Shown: in pieces, positions 39,762-47,707 of the stretch | How the letters are laid out: every line of letters starts with the position of its first letter | Position numbering within the stretch: the first letter of the stretch is position 1 | DNA from: Rhodocyclaceae bacterium | GTDB taxonomy: Bacteria > Pseudomonadota > Gammaproteobacteria > Burkholderiales > Rhodocyclaceae | DNA: 64,000 nt | Reading direction: 5' to 3' | NCBI GenBank assembly: GCA_030682175.1 | Contig: JAUXOM010000036.1 | Location: forward strand, 62,001-126,000 | Program-made: the position numbers and the translations under genes | Notes under the pieces: model-generated | What the model saw: only the letters and a program-made list of their open reading frames with translations | Database searches by the model: none | Told to the model about the DNA's origin: nothing

Positions 39762-41819
39762 ATGGCCGTCAATTTCGATCCCGTTACGCAGGCACAGATT
39801 CTCGACCAGATTCACGAGTCGGTGATCACCATGGATCTTGCCGGCTATATCACCGGCTGGAACAAGGGTGCCGAGCAGTTGTTCGGTTATAGCAGTGCCG
39901 AAGCGGTTGGCCGGCACATCCTGTTCCTCTACGCCGATCCGGAGGCCGAGGACGACAGCGAAAGCTTTCATGACACCTTTCTTGAACATGGCGGCCGCGA
40001 ACTGGAAGTGCGGCGTCGCCGCAAGTCGGGTGAAATATTCTGGGCCAGCCTGCAACTGTCGTTGATGCGCGATGCCAGCGGCCAGCCTTGCGGGCTGATC
40101 GGCTATCTGTCGGACATCACCGCGCGGATCGAGGCGGAAAAAAGCATGCGCCTGCAGGCGCGCATCTTCGAAAACAGCGAGGAAAGCATCCTCATCACCG
40201 ACGTTGATCGGCGCATCCTCTCGGTTAACCCGGCCTTTTGCAAAATTACCGGTTACCAGGCCAGCGAGGTTGTCGGCCAGCCACAGGAATTCCTGCGCTC
40301 CGACAAGCATCCGGCCCGGTTCTACGAAGACATCTGGGAGCATGTCGAGCGAGTCGGCAACTGGCAGGGCGAAGTCTGGAGCCGGCGCAAGAATGGCGAG
40401 GTTTATCCTGCCTGGGGCTCGATCAGCCTGGTAAAGAACCGCGATGGCCAGATCAGTCATTTCTTCTCGATGTTTACCGACATCACGGAGCGCAAGCGCG
40501 CAGAGGCGCGCATTCATTACCTGGCCTATTACGATGACCTGACCGGCCTGCCGAACCGTTCATTGCTCAACAAGCTGGTCGACCAGGCGCTGGTCGAGGC
40601 GCGACGCAACAGCCTGCATGGCGCCGTCCTGTTTGTCGACCTCAATCGCTTCAAGCCGATCAATGACACGCTGGGGCATGGCATCGGCGATCGCTTGCTC
40701 AAGCAGGTTGCCGAGCGCCTGCGGGACGCCGTGCGCAACGAAGATGTCGTGGCGCGGCTGGGCGGCGATGAGTTTGTCGTCGGGCTGTTCGACATCACGC
40801 GGCGCGAGCATGCGGCGGTGGTTGCCCAGAAACTGCTGGCCGCACTCGATCCGCCGTTCTGGATCGACGAGCATGAACTCAAGGCCGGCGCCGCCATCGG
40901 CATCAGCATTTATCCGCGCGACGGCTTCGACACCGAGACCCTGCTGCGCACCGCCGACATCGCCATGTATCGCGCCAAGCAATCCGGTCAGGACGGCTAC
41001 GCCTTCTACAGCCACGAAATGAACCGGCGTGCGCTCGACCGCTTGAAGATCGAATCCGGCCTGCGGCGCGGCATCGAGCGCAATGAACTGCTGCTGCACT
41101 ATCAGCCGAAGGTTGACATCGCCAGCGGCCGCATTGTCGGTGCCGAAGCGCTGGTGCGCTGGAACCATCCCGAGCGCGGACTGGTGCCCCCCGGCGACTT
41201 CATTCCCGTCGCCGAAGAATCCGGGCTGATCTTGCGCCTGTCAGCCTGGGTTCTGAATGAAGCGTTGCGGCAGGCGCAGGTCTGGCTTGCTGCCGGGTTT
41301 GCCCCGCTCAAGATTGCCGTAAACCTTTCGGCGCGCGACTTCTCGCCAGGTCTCACCGAGCGGGTGCAGGCTTTGCTCGCCAGCCACAACGTGCCGCCAA
41401 GCTGGCTTGAACTTGAGATCACCGAGGGCACCCTCACCCACAGCAACCGCGAAGTGATCAGCATGATGGATGACCTCGCGGCACTCGGCGTCAGACTTTC
41501 GCTGGACGATTTCGGCACCGGCTATTCGAGCCTGTCTTACCTCAAGCGCTTCCCCATCGATACGCTGAAAATCGATCGTTCCTTTGTCACCGGCATTCCC
41601 GACGACAGCAACGATTGCGCCATCGCCGGCGCCATCGTCAGCATGGCGCAGCGTCTTGGCCACCGGGTCATTGCCGAAGGCGTCGAGACGGTGGAACAGC
41701 TCGATTTCCTCCGCAGTCTGGGTTGCCAGGAAATGCAGGGGTTTTTCTTCTCGGCGCCGGTGCCGCCGGAAGAATTCGCGGCCATGCTGCTTGAGGGACG
41801 CATGCTCAAGAGCGGCTGA
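39762..41819 (+). CDS. PAS-PAS-GGDEF-EAL c-di-GMP bifunctional regulator
   Basis: 685 residues from the ATG at 39762. PAS1 about 10-125 (GYITGWNKGAEQLFGYS), PAS2 about 135-250 with PAC ending FFSMFTDITERKRAEARI, GGDEF about 262-425 with intact ARLGGDEFV and the inhibitory I-site R-N-E-D five residues before it, and EAL about 435-680 with GAEALVRW, NLSARDF, ELEITEG, LDDFGTGYSSL, KIDRSFV and AEGVET, so all metal ligands are present. Both synthase and phosphodiesterase activities are possible. Upstream in-frame codons belong to the tandem repeat and were excluded. Ribosome site GGGAG sits in the last repeat copy. Confidence 0.94.
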   Translation: MAVNFDPVTQAQILDQIHESVITMDLAGYITGWNKGAEQLFGYSSAEAVGRHILFLYADPEAEDDSESFHDTFLEHGGRELEVRRRRKSGEIFWASLQLSLMRDASGQPCGLIGYLSDITARIEAEKSMRLQARIFENSEESILITDVDRRILSVNPAFCKITGYQASEVVGQPQEFLRSDKHPARFYEDIWEHVERVGNWQGEVWSRRKNGEVYPAWGSISLVKNRDGQISHFFSMFTDITERKRAEARIHYLAYYDDLTGLPNRSLLNKLVDQALVEARRNSLHGAVLFVDLNRFKPINDTLGHGIGDRLLKQVAERLRDAVRNEDVVARLGGDEFVVGLFDITRREHAAVVAQKLLAALDPPFWIDEHELKAGAAIGISIYPRDGFDTETLLRTADIAMYRAKQSGQDGYAFYSHEMNRRALDRLKIESGLRRGIERNELLLHYQPKVDIASGRIVGAEALVRWNHPERGLVPPGDFIPVAEESGLILRLSAWVLNEALRQAQVWLAAGFAPLKIAVNLSARDFSPGLTERVQALLASHNVPPSWLELEITEGTLTHSNREVISMMDDLAALGVRLSLDDFGTGYSSLSYLKRFPIDTLKIDRSFVTGIPDDSNDCAIAGAIVSMAQRLGHRVIAEGVETVEQLDFLRSLGCQEMQGFFFSAPVPPEEFAAMLLEGRMLKSG

Positions 41820-41820
41820 C

Positions 41821-41870
41821 GCCGTCCCGCCAGTCCCGCAAAAGGGATTCCCTTCGGTCACGCCGAGTTT
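41821..41870 (-). repeat. Long-form dispersed repeat, copy 16, filling a convergent gap
   Basis: GCCGTCCCGCCAGTCCCGC, then AAAAGGGATTCCC, then TTCGGTCACGCCGAGTTT: 50 bp, the form with the TGACCGAAGG insert. It exactly fills the space between the GGDEF-EAL stop (41819) and the patB stop (41871). Confidence 0.93.
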
Positions 41871-43040
41871 TCAATTAGTGGTGCAAGCCTCAACCATTCG
41901 TGCCAGCGCCGCGTCTAGCAGCGTGCGCTTTGTTCCAAAATTGAGTCGAATGAAGCGGGCGTACTCGCGGCCCGGCCCGAAGTCGATGCCGTCGGACAGG
42001 CCCACGCCGGCTTGTTCGAAGAATGCCGCGGGACGCTCGATGCCCATTTCGCGACAATCGATCCAGGCCAGAAAAGTCGCCTCGACCCGGGTCATCGAGA
42101 GACCGGGCAAACCGTTGATGACCTGTTCGACGCGCGCCGCATTGCTGCGCAGGGTGTCGAGCAGTGTCGCCCGCCAGGCGGCGCCATGGCGATAAGCCGC
42201 TTCGCAGGCGGCCAGCCCCAGCACATTCACATGCGGCACGATGCCGTGCGCAGCGGCGCGGAAGTTGCGCCGCAGTTCGGCATTCGGAATGATGGCGAAG
42301 GAACAGCCGAGGCCGGCAATGTTAAAGGTCTTGGAAGGCGCCATCAGGGTGATGGTGCGCGCCGCAATTTCCGGCGACAGCGTGGCGAAGGGGCGGTGCC
42401 GTCCGGTCAAGGTCAGATCGCAGTGAATCTCGTCCGAGCACACCACCAGATCGTGCTTTTCCGCGAGGGCGGCCAGCTGCCACAATTCGTCCTCGCGCCA
42501 GGCGCGGCCCACCGGGTTGTGCGGATGGCACAGCAGGAACAGCCGCGCCGCCTTCATCAGCGCATCCGTTGCGGCGAAATCCCAGGCCCAGCCGCTCATT
42601 CCATCCATTTCGTCCTGGATCAGCGGCATGCTCAGCAGCCGCCGGCCAGAATCCGCCGGAACGGAGAGGAACGGTGGATAGATCGGGGTTGCGGTGAATA
42701 CGCCATCGCCCGGCTGGCCGACGGAGCGACAGGCGAGATGCAGTCCCGGCACCAGGCCGGGCAGCCAGACCAGCCAGTCAGGGTCGATGGCCCACTGGTA
42801 TTCGTGCGCGCAGTGTGCGACGACAGACTCGATCAGGGACGGCCAGGGGTGACCGTAACCAAACAGACCTTCGGCAACCCGTTGCTGCAAGGCCTCGACC
42901 ACGGCCGGCGCGGTCGGGAAATCCATGTCCGCGACCCACAGCGGGATAACATCCCGGCCGGCATATTTCCGCCAGCGCGTGGAATCTTGTGGCGCAATGA
43001 CGCTGGTGCCGGCGATGTCGTAATTAACGTGAAATAACAT
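41871..43040 (-). CDS. patB: PatB/MalY-type PLP-dependent C-S lyase
   Basis: 389 residues, fold type I aminotransferase-like. Seen: MLFHVNYDIAGTSVIAPQDS at the start, PLWVADMDFPTAPAV, LLCHPHNPVGRAW, VVCSDEIHCDL and the PLP lysine in LMAPSKTFNIAGLGCSF. PatB/MalY enzymes cleave cystathionine or cysteine conjugates to thiols, pyruvate and ammonia. It is transcribed toward the GGDEF-EAL gene with the repeat between their stops. Other aminotransferase roles cannot be excluded from sequence alone. Confidence 0.9.
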   Translation of the reverse strand: MLFHVNYDIAGTSVIAPQDSTRWRKYAGRDVIPLWVADMDFPTAPAVVEALQQRVAEGLFGYGHPWPSLIESVVAHCAHEYQWAIDPDWLVWLPGLVPGLHLACRSVGQPGDGVFTATPIYPPFLSVPADSGRRLLSMPLIQDEMDGMSGWAWDFAATDALMKAARLFLLCHPHNPVGRAWREDELWQLAALAEKHDLVVCSDEIHCDLTLTGRHRPFATLSPEIAARTITLMAPSKTFNIAGLGCSFAIIPNAELRRNFRAAAHGIVPHVNVLGLAACEAAYRHGAAWRATLLDTLRSNAARVEQVINGLPGLSMTRVEATFLAWIDCREMGIERPAAFFEQAGVGLSDGIDFGPGREYARFIRLNFGTKRTLLDAALARMVEACTTN

Positions 43041-43225
43041 CGTAGCGTTTGCGAAGGGCCGCCCCGAGCAAGCGCGGCGCGCGGCGAAGCCGCAACCCGC
43101 ACCTGTGCTGGAAAGAGCGCCCCGTGACAGACGAGCGCAGCGCGCCGTTTAGAACCCCCCGCGAGGGGGGGGAAGGGGGGCGGGCCACTTTCATGATCGG
43201 GGGCGAAGCCAACGCATCATGAAGC
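43041..43225. other. Repeat-rich gap between patB and ilvA
   Basis: No gene seen. It contains CCCCCCGCGAGGGGGGGG (near 43156-43173) and GGCGCGCGGCGAAGCCGC-type dyads, a degraded palindromic repeat. patB probably has its own promoter here. Confidence 0.5.
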
Positions 43226-44731
43226 TTAGCCAAGGAACAACCTGTAAGCCGGGTTTTTCGATTCATCCCAGTGGCGATAGCCCAGATTCCTGAGGAAGGC
43301 GCGGAATTCCTTCATCTCCCTGGGCGGTACCTGCATGCCGACCAGCACGCGGCCGGTGTCGGCGCCGTGGTTGCGGTAGTGGAACAGGCTGATGTTCCAG
43401 CCGGAACTCATCTTGTTGAGGAAATTCATCAGCGCGCCGGGGCGCTCGGGGAACTCGAAACGGTAGATCAACTCGTTCTTCACCTGTGGCGCATGCCCGC
43501 CGACCAGATGACGGATGTGCAGCTTGGCCATTTCGTCGTCGGTCAGGTCAAGCGTGGCGTAGCCGTGCTTGTGCAACTGCTCGACCAGTTTTGCCGATTC
43601 GCTGCGGTTGGCGACCTGCATGCCGACGAAGACATGGGCCTCGCCGGAATCATGGTAACGATAGTTGAACTCGGTGATATTGCGGCCGCCGACCAGGGCG
43701 ACGAACTTCTTGTAGCTGCCAGGTTTCTCCGGCAGGGTGACGGCAAACACTGCCTCGCGCTGTTCGCCGACTTCGGCGCGTTCGGCAACGAAGCGCAGCC
43801 GGTCGAAGTTCATGTTGGCGCCGGAGGCGACCGCCACCAGCGTCTTGCCCTTGGCCTTGTGGCGTCGCGCCCATTCCTTGGCGCCGGCGATCGCCAGCGC
43901 GCCGGCCGGTTCGAGGATCGAACGGGTGTCCTCGAAGACATCCTTGATCGCGGCGCAAATGGTGTCGGTATCGACCAGCACCATTTCATCGACCAGTTCG
44001 CGACAGAGGCGGAAGGTTTCCTCGCCGACCTGCCGCACTGCCGCGCCATCGGCGAACAGGCCGACGGTATCCAGCCGTACGCGGCGGCCGGCCTGCAGCG
44101 AACGATACATGGCATCGGCATCGGTCGCCTCGACGCCGATGATCCGGGTCTCCGGCCGCAGGCGCTTGATGTAGGCCGCCACGCCGGAAATCAGCCCGCC
44201 GCCGCCGACGCAGCAGAACACCGCGTCAATCGGGTCGGGGTGCTGGCGCAGGATTTCCATGCCGATGGTGCCCTGCCCGGCGATCACGAGAGGATCGTCG
44301 AAGGGATGGACGAAGGTGAGCTTCTGCTTCTTCTCCAGTTCCAGTGCATGGGCATAGGCGGCGTCGTAGGCGTCGCCGCTCAGCACCACCTCACCGCCGC
44401 GCTTTTTCACCGCGTCGATCTTGATCTGCGGCGTGGTGGTGGGCATCACGATCACCGCGCGAATGCCGAGTTTTTGCGCCGCCAGCGCCACGCCCTGGGC
44501 ATGGTTGCCGGCCGAGGCGCAGATTACGCCGCGCTTCCGTTGCGCCGGCGTCAGATGGGCAATCTTGTTGTAGGCGCCACGCAGCTTGAAGCTGAACACC
44601 GGCTGCATATCCTCGCGCTTGAGCAATATGCGGTTGTTGCTGCGCGCGGAAAGATTCGGCGCCAGTTCAAGCGGTGTTTCGATCGCTACATCGTAAACCC
44701 GGGCGTTGAGGATTTTTTCGAGGTAATCCAT
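43226..44731 (-). CDS. ilvA: Threonine ammonia-lyase, biosynthetic
   Basis: 501 residues from MDYLEKILNARVYDVA; an ATG five codons upstream (44746) is possible. PLP lysine is in FSFKLRGAYNKI, phosphate-binding glycines in CVGGGGLISGVAAYIK, and two C-terminal ACT-like regulatory domains (about 325-500) contain LPEKPGSYKKFV and EFPERPGALMNFL. It converts threonine to 2-oxobutanoate, the first isoleucine step, feedback-inhibited through the ACT domains. Diverges from the YqaA-like gene with only 44 bp between starts. Confidence 0.95.
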   Translation of the reverse strand: MDYLEKILNARVYDVAIETPLELAPNLSARSNNRILLKREDMQPVFSFKLRGAYNKIAHLTPAQRKRGVICASAGNHAQGVALAAQKLGIRAVIVMPTTTPQIKIDAVKKRGGEVVLSGDAYDAAYAHALELEKKQKLTFVHPFDDPLVIAGQGTIGMEILRQHPDPIDAVFCCVGGGGLISGVAAYIKRLRPETRIIGVEATDADAMYRSLQAGRRVRLDTVGLFADGAAVRQVGEETFRLCRELVDEMVLVDTDTICAAIKDVFEDTRSILEPAGALAIAGAKEWARRHKAKGKTLVAVASGANMNFDRLRFVAERAEVGEQREAVFAVTLPEKPGSYKKFVALVGGRNITEFNYRYHDSGEAHVFVGMQVANRSESAKLVEQLHKHGYATLDLTDDEMAKLHIRHLVGGHAPQVKNELIYRFEFPERPGALMNFLNKMSSGWNISLFHYRNHGADTGRVLVGMQVPPREMKEFRAFLRNLGYRHWDESKNPAYRLFLG

Positions 44732-44775
44732 GACAGGAACAGACATCCATAAAGCCTGCAAGGTTACCATGCGGC

Positions 44776-45288
44776 ATGGAGCTTATCGCCACCCCCGAAG
44801 CCGGCTTGCTGGGCCTCTTCCTCGCCAGTTTCCTTGCCGCGACGATCTTGCCCGGTGGCTCGGAGGTGGTGCTGGTCGCTTTTATTGTGGCGCACCCCGG
44901 GCAGACGCCCGCCGCCCTGCTGCTGGCCACGCTAGGCAACACGCTGGGCGGGCTGAGCACCTATGGCCTGGGGCGGCTGATTCCCATCAAAGTCGGTGTG
45001 ACCGAAGGGAATCCCCGTGGGACTGATGGGACGAAGTGCCCCGCAGCGGGTATGAAATGCCCCGCAGCGGGTACGGCGCAATTCACCGGCCGTCATGCCG
45101 CCATGCTGTATCGCTGGGGGCCCGCGGCGTTGCTGTTGTCCTGGGCGCCGCTGGTAGGCGACGCGCTGTGCGCCGCGGCCGGCTGGCTGCGGCTGCCGTT
45201 GCTGCCTTGCGCGCTGTGGATGGCCGCGGGCAAGGCGGCGCGTTACGGGGTGCTCGCCGTGCTGACCCTTTACTTCAACGGGTCGTGA
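44776..45288 (+). CDS. YqaA family (DedA-like) membrane protein with repeat-encoded loop
   Basis: 170 residues. The N-terminal ATILPGGSEVVLVAF and the second part WGPAALLLSWAPLVGDALCAAAG match YqaA/SNARE-associated DedA-like proteins, small inner-membrane proteins of unknown transport or lipid role. Between the helix ending GLGRLIP and the one starting at RHAAMLYRWGP, residues about 72-101 (KVGVTEGNPRG, TKCPAAGMKCPAAGTA) are wholly encoded by a long dispersed repeat, replacing a short basic cytoplasmic loop. Both halves are in one frame, so the protein may tolerate it. Divergent from ilvA. Confidence 0.85.
   Translation: MELIATPEAGLLGLFLASFLAATILPGGSEVVLVAFIVAHPGQTPAALLLATLGNTLGGLSTYGLGRLIPIKVGVTEGNPRGTDGTKCPAAGMKCPAAGTAQFTGRHAAMLYRWGPAALLLSWAPLVGDALCAAAGWLRLPLLPCALWMAAGKAARYGVLAVLTLYFNGS
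44989..45076 (+). repeat. Long and extended dispersed repeat, copy 17 (inside yqaA-like gene)
   Basis: AAAGTCGGTGTGACCGAAGG, then GAATCCCCGTGGGACTGAT, GGGACGAA and two units of TGCCCCGCAGCGGGTA. It combines the internal insert and the double trailing unit, about 88 bp, and keeps the host frame open. Confidence 0.93.
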
Positions 45289-45339
45289 TGGTCGCCAATC
45301 CGGTCAGAGCCCCGGCGGGAGGGCGATTACCACCCGGCC

Positions 45340-45624
45340 TCAGTTCAGCTTTTTCCCCGGTGGCCGGTGCAAGGTCACTTCGGCGCTTTGGCGCGGCTCG
45401 TCGGTGTAATAAGGCTTTTCATTGGTGTTGAGGCCGGCCTCGCGCGCCAGTTCGGCCTCACGCTCGGCGATCAGGCCGAACAGGTCGCGAATCGAATGGA
45501 CGGTGCTTTCCTGGAACGGATGCGGCATGCCCGGCTCGGGGGTGGCGTCCTTGACGATGTTGCCCAGCACCGTGCGCAAGACACGCAGGATGCGCTGCTC
45601 TTTCGAACTATCTCTTACAGTCAT
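45340..45624 (-). CDS. Small conserved protein of unknown function
   Basis: 94 residues: MTVRDSSKEQRILRVLRTVLG, NIVKDATPEPGMPHPFQEST and HSIRDLFGLIAEREAELA, then an Arg/Pro-rich tail. I recognise this as a betaproteobacterial conserved protein (sometimes labelled as segregation/condensation-related) but cannot verify the label. It is predicted helical and soluble, without catalytic motifs. Ends 51 bp from the convergent YqaA-like gene. Confidence 0.7.
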   Translation of the reverse strand: MTVRDSSKEQRILRVLRTVLGNIVKDATPEPGMPHPFQESTVHSIRDLFGLIAEREAELAREAGLNTNEKPYYTDEPRQSAEVTLHRPPGKKLN

Positions 45625-45760
45625 TGGTTTACTCCGCCGGGCCGCCCCAAGGAGGAACGGCCAATAGATGGAACGGGCACAGCCCGCGAACTTCCGTCAC
45701 CCCCTTCTTCGAGAAGGGGGCTGGGGGGATGAGGGTGATGGTTTTTCCGGTTTCGTTGGT
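45625..45760. repeat. Palindromic repeats upstream of the ttr operon
   Basis: CCGCCGGGCCGCCCCAAGG (inverted form of the CTTGGGGCGGCCCGGCGG motif, 45638-45656) and a CCCCCTTCTTCGAGAAGGGGG dyad (about 45700-45720). No gene. Confidence 0.7.
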
Positions 45761-45797
45761 GGGCGAAGCTTACTGCAAACGCGCAGATCGAGCGGCG

Positions 45798-45821
45798 GGA
45801 GTAGGGAAATCTCCCTACTCC
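45798..45821 (+). promoter_or_regulatory. 10-bp-arm palindrome upstream of ttrB, candidate TtrR operator
   Basis: GGAGTAGGGA and its exact complement TCCCTACTCC are separated by AATC. It lies 76-100 bp upstream of the ttrB start, the distance expected of an activator site. TtrR is a FixJ/LuxR-type regulator, a class that binds such dyads. No matching dyad was noticed elsewhere in the window. Confidence 0.6.
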
Positions 45822-45897
45822 TCTGCATGTTTCTTCCAATTTTCACGCAAGCCCGCGCGACATAAGCTGCGTCCGTCCTCACAAAACGGAGCCTTGC

Positions 45898-46623
45898 ATG
45901 AACGCTCAACCCGATCTTTCCCGGCGTGCCTTCTTCATGGCACTGCCGGCCGTTACCGCCGGCCTGGCGGTTCCCGCAAGGGCCGCTGAACCGGCGGGCC
46001 CGCATTGGGCCATGCTGGTCGATACCCGCCGCTGTATCGCCTGCCAGGCCTGCACCATCGGCTGCGCAATGGAAAACGCCTCGCCCGAGGGGCAATTCCG
46101 TACCGTGGTCGCAACCTATGCCGTGACCACCGAAAAAGGCCAAACCGGCCTGGCAGTCGTGCCGCGGCTGTGCAATCACTGCGAACAGCCCCCGTGCATT
46201 CCCGTCTGCCCGGTGGGCGCCACCTTCAAGCGCAAGGATGGCATCGTGGTGGTCGACGGCGAACGCTGTGTCGGCTGCGCTTATTGCGTTCAGGCCTGTC
46301 CCTACGACGCCCGCTTCATCAACCATCGCACGGGCAAGGCCGACAAGTGTACTTTCTGCAGCCACCGCATCGAAGCAGGCCTGCTGCCGGCCTGCGTCGA
46401 AACCTGTGTCGGCGGCGCACGCATTTTCGGCGACATCAATAACCCGGACAGTGAAATCAGCCGCCAGCTCAAGGCCGCCGAAGGCAAGACGCGGGTGCTC
46501 AAGCCGGAGGCCGGCACCACGCCGCGTGTCTTTTACATTGGTCTGGAAGAGCAATTGAGTGGCCGCGTCGACGGCGCGTCCGCTGCCAACATGATGTGGC
46601 AGCCAGGCCATCAGGGAGGATGA
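45898..46623 (+). CDS. ttrB: Tetrathionate reductase iron-sulfur subunit
   Basis: 241 residues with a Tat signal (SRRAFFMALPAVTAGLA). Four cysteine clusters for [4Fe-4S] centres: CIACQACTIGC, CNHCEQPPCIPVC, CVGCAYCVQAC and CTFCSHR with CVETC further on. It relays electrons from the membrane subunit TtrC to the catalytic TtrA in the periplasm. First gene of ttrBCA; ACGGAG is 6 nt upstream of the start. Related DsrO/PsrB-type subunits look alike, but the TtrC and TtrA neighbours decide the assignment. Confidence 0.92.
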   Translation: MNAQPDLSRRAFFMALPAVTAGLAVPARAAEPAGPHWAMLVDTRRCIACQACTIGCAMENASPEGQFRTVVATYAVTTEKGQTGLAVVPRLCNHCEQPPCIPVCPVGATFKRKDGIVVVDGERCVGCAYCVQACPYDARFINHRTGKADKCTFCSHRIEAGLLPACVETCVGGARIFGDINNPDSEISRQLKAAEGKTRVLKPEAGTTPRVFYIGLEEQLSGRVDGASAANMMWQPGHQGG

Positions 46624-46625
46624 AC

Positions 46626-47696
46626 ATGAACACTACCGTTGAAGTGCTGGGTTTTGCCAGCGATCTGGGCTGGCAATTGTGGGCCGTGCAGTATTTTTTC
46701 CTGATCGGCATTTCCACTGCCGCTTTCTTCCTTACTTTACCGGGCATGGTTTGGCGCCTGCCCCAATGGCGCGGCGTGTCCCGACGCGCCCTGCTGGTTG
46801 CCCTGGTCTGTGGGCTGACGGCACCGGTCGCGCTGCTCGCCGACTTGCACCAGCCGGGGCGCTTCCTCAATTTTTACCTGCATTCCAGTTTTGGTTCGTG
46901 GATGGCCTGGGGCGCATACTTCATCCCCCTTTACCTGCTGGGTCTGTTGCTCTACGCATGGCTGTCATTGCGTCCGTCAATGGCCGCTCTGGCCGAACGC
47001 GGCGAACGCCTTGCGGGGTTTTATCGCACGCTGGCCTATGGCGGGCATGACAACACCGGCGCCATCCGTGCGGCAGCGATTGTGGCCGCCCTGGGGGCAA
47101 TGCTGGTGCTGCTCTACACGGGGATGGAGACCATGGTGGTCCGCGCCCGCCCCCTGTGGCATACCCCGCTGCTCCCCGTGCTGTTTGCCGTCACCGCTTT
47201 TGCGGGTGGCCTGGGCATGACCGGTCTGTTCGAGGCGATTGCCGGGAAGACGCGTTCTGCGTCGTTGCTCAATCGCTGGCTGGAACTCAGTCAGTGGGCA
47301 AGTCTGGCTACGCTGTCCGCCTGGACCGTGTGGGTCCTGACCGGTTCCTCGGCAGCGGCAAATGGCACGCTCGGTGCCATGCGTGGCTCGTCGGGCTGGC
47401 TGCTGATGATTGCTGCGTTGTTTGCAACGACAGTGCTGGCACTCTGGTTGTCACGCACCCGCCGCGATGCGCTGATTGCGCCTGCATTGCTGGCCTTGCT
47501 GGGTGCCTGGCTGGTGCGTTGGACCATAGTTTTAGGTGGCCAAAGCATGCCAAAAATGGGTTCGACCTCCCATGCCTACTTTCTGAGCATGACCGCGGAC
47601 AATCTGCTCAGCATCATGGGCACCGCAGGTCTGTGTCTTGCGCTGTACATCGCCTTAACCAGCCTTGTTCCCTGGGATGACCCGGCGGAAGCCTGA
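46626..47696 (+). CDS. ttrC: Tetrathionate reductase membrane subunit (NrfD-like)
   Basis: 356 residues with eight to nine membrane helices, NrfD/PsrC family: FFLIGISTAAFFLTLPG, LADLHQPGRFLNFYLHSSFGS and GLGMTGLFEAIAG (in part). It oxidises quinol and feeds electrons to TtrB. The ATG at 46626 was preferred to the one at 46620 because GGGAGG then has six-base spacing. Separated from ttrB by 2 bp and from ttrA by 11 bp. Confidence 0.92.
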   Translation: MNTTVEVLGFASDLGWQLWAVQYFFLIGISTAAFFLTLPGMVWRLPQWRGVSRRALLVALVCGLTAPVALLADLHQPGRFLNFYLHSSFGSWMAWGAYFIPLYLLGLLLYAWLSLRPSMAALAERGERLAGFYRTLAYGGHDNTGAIRAAAIVAALGAMLVLLYTGMETMVVRARPLWHTPLLPVLFAVTAFAGGLGMTGLFEAIAGKTRSASLLNRWLELSQWASLATLSAWTVWVLTGSSAAANGTLGAMRGSSGWLLMIAALFATTVLALWLSRTRRDALIAPALLALLGAWLVRWTIVLGGQSMPKMGSTSHAYFLSMTADNLLSIMGTAGLCLALYIALTSLVPWDDPAEA

Positions 47697-47707
47697 GGAG
47701 ATCAATC

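Noticed and set aside
43271-44752. 493-codon open frame on the plus strand opposite ilvA
   Set aside because: Antisense shadow of a well-conserved enzyme; composition is His/Gln/Gly/Asp-rich and no family features appear.
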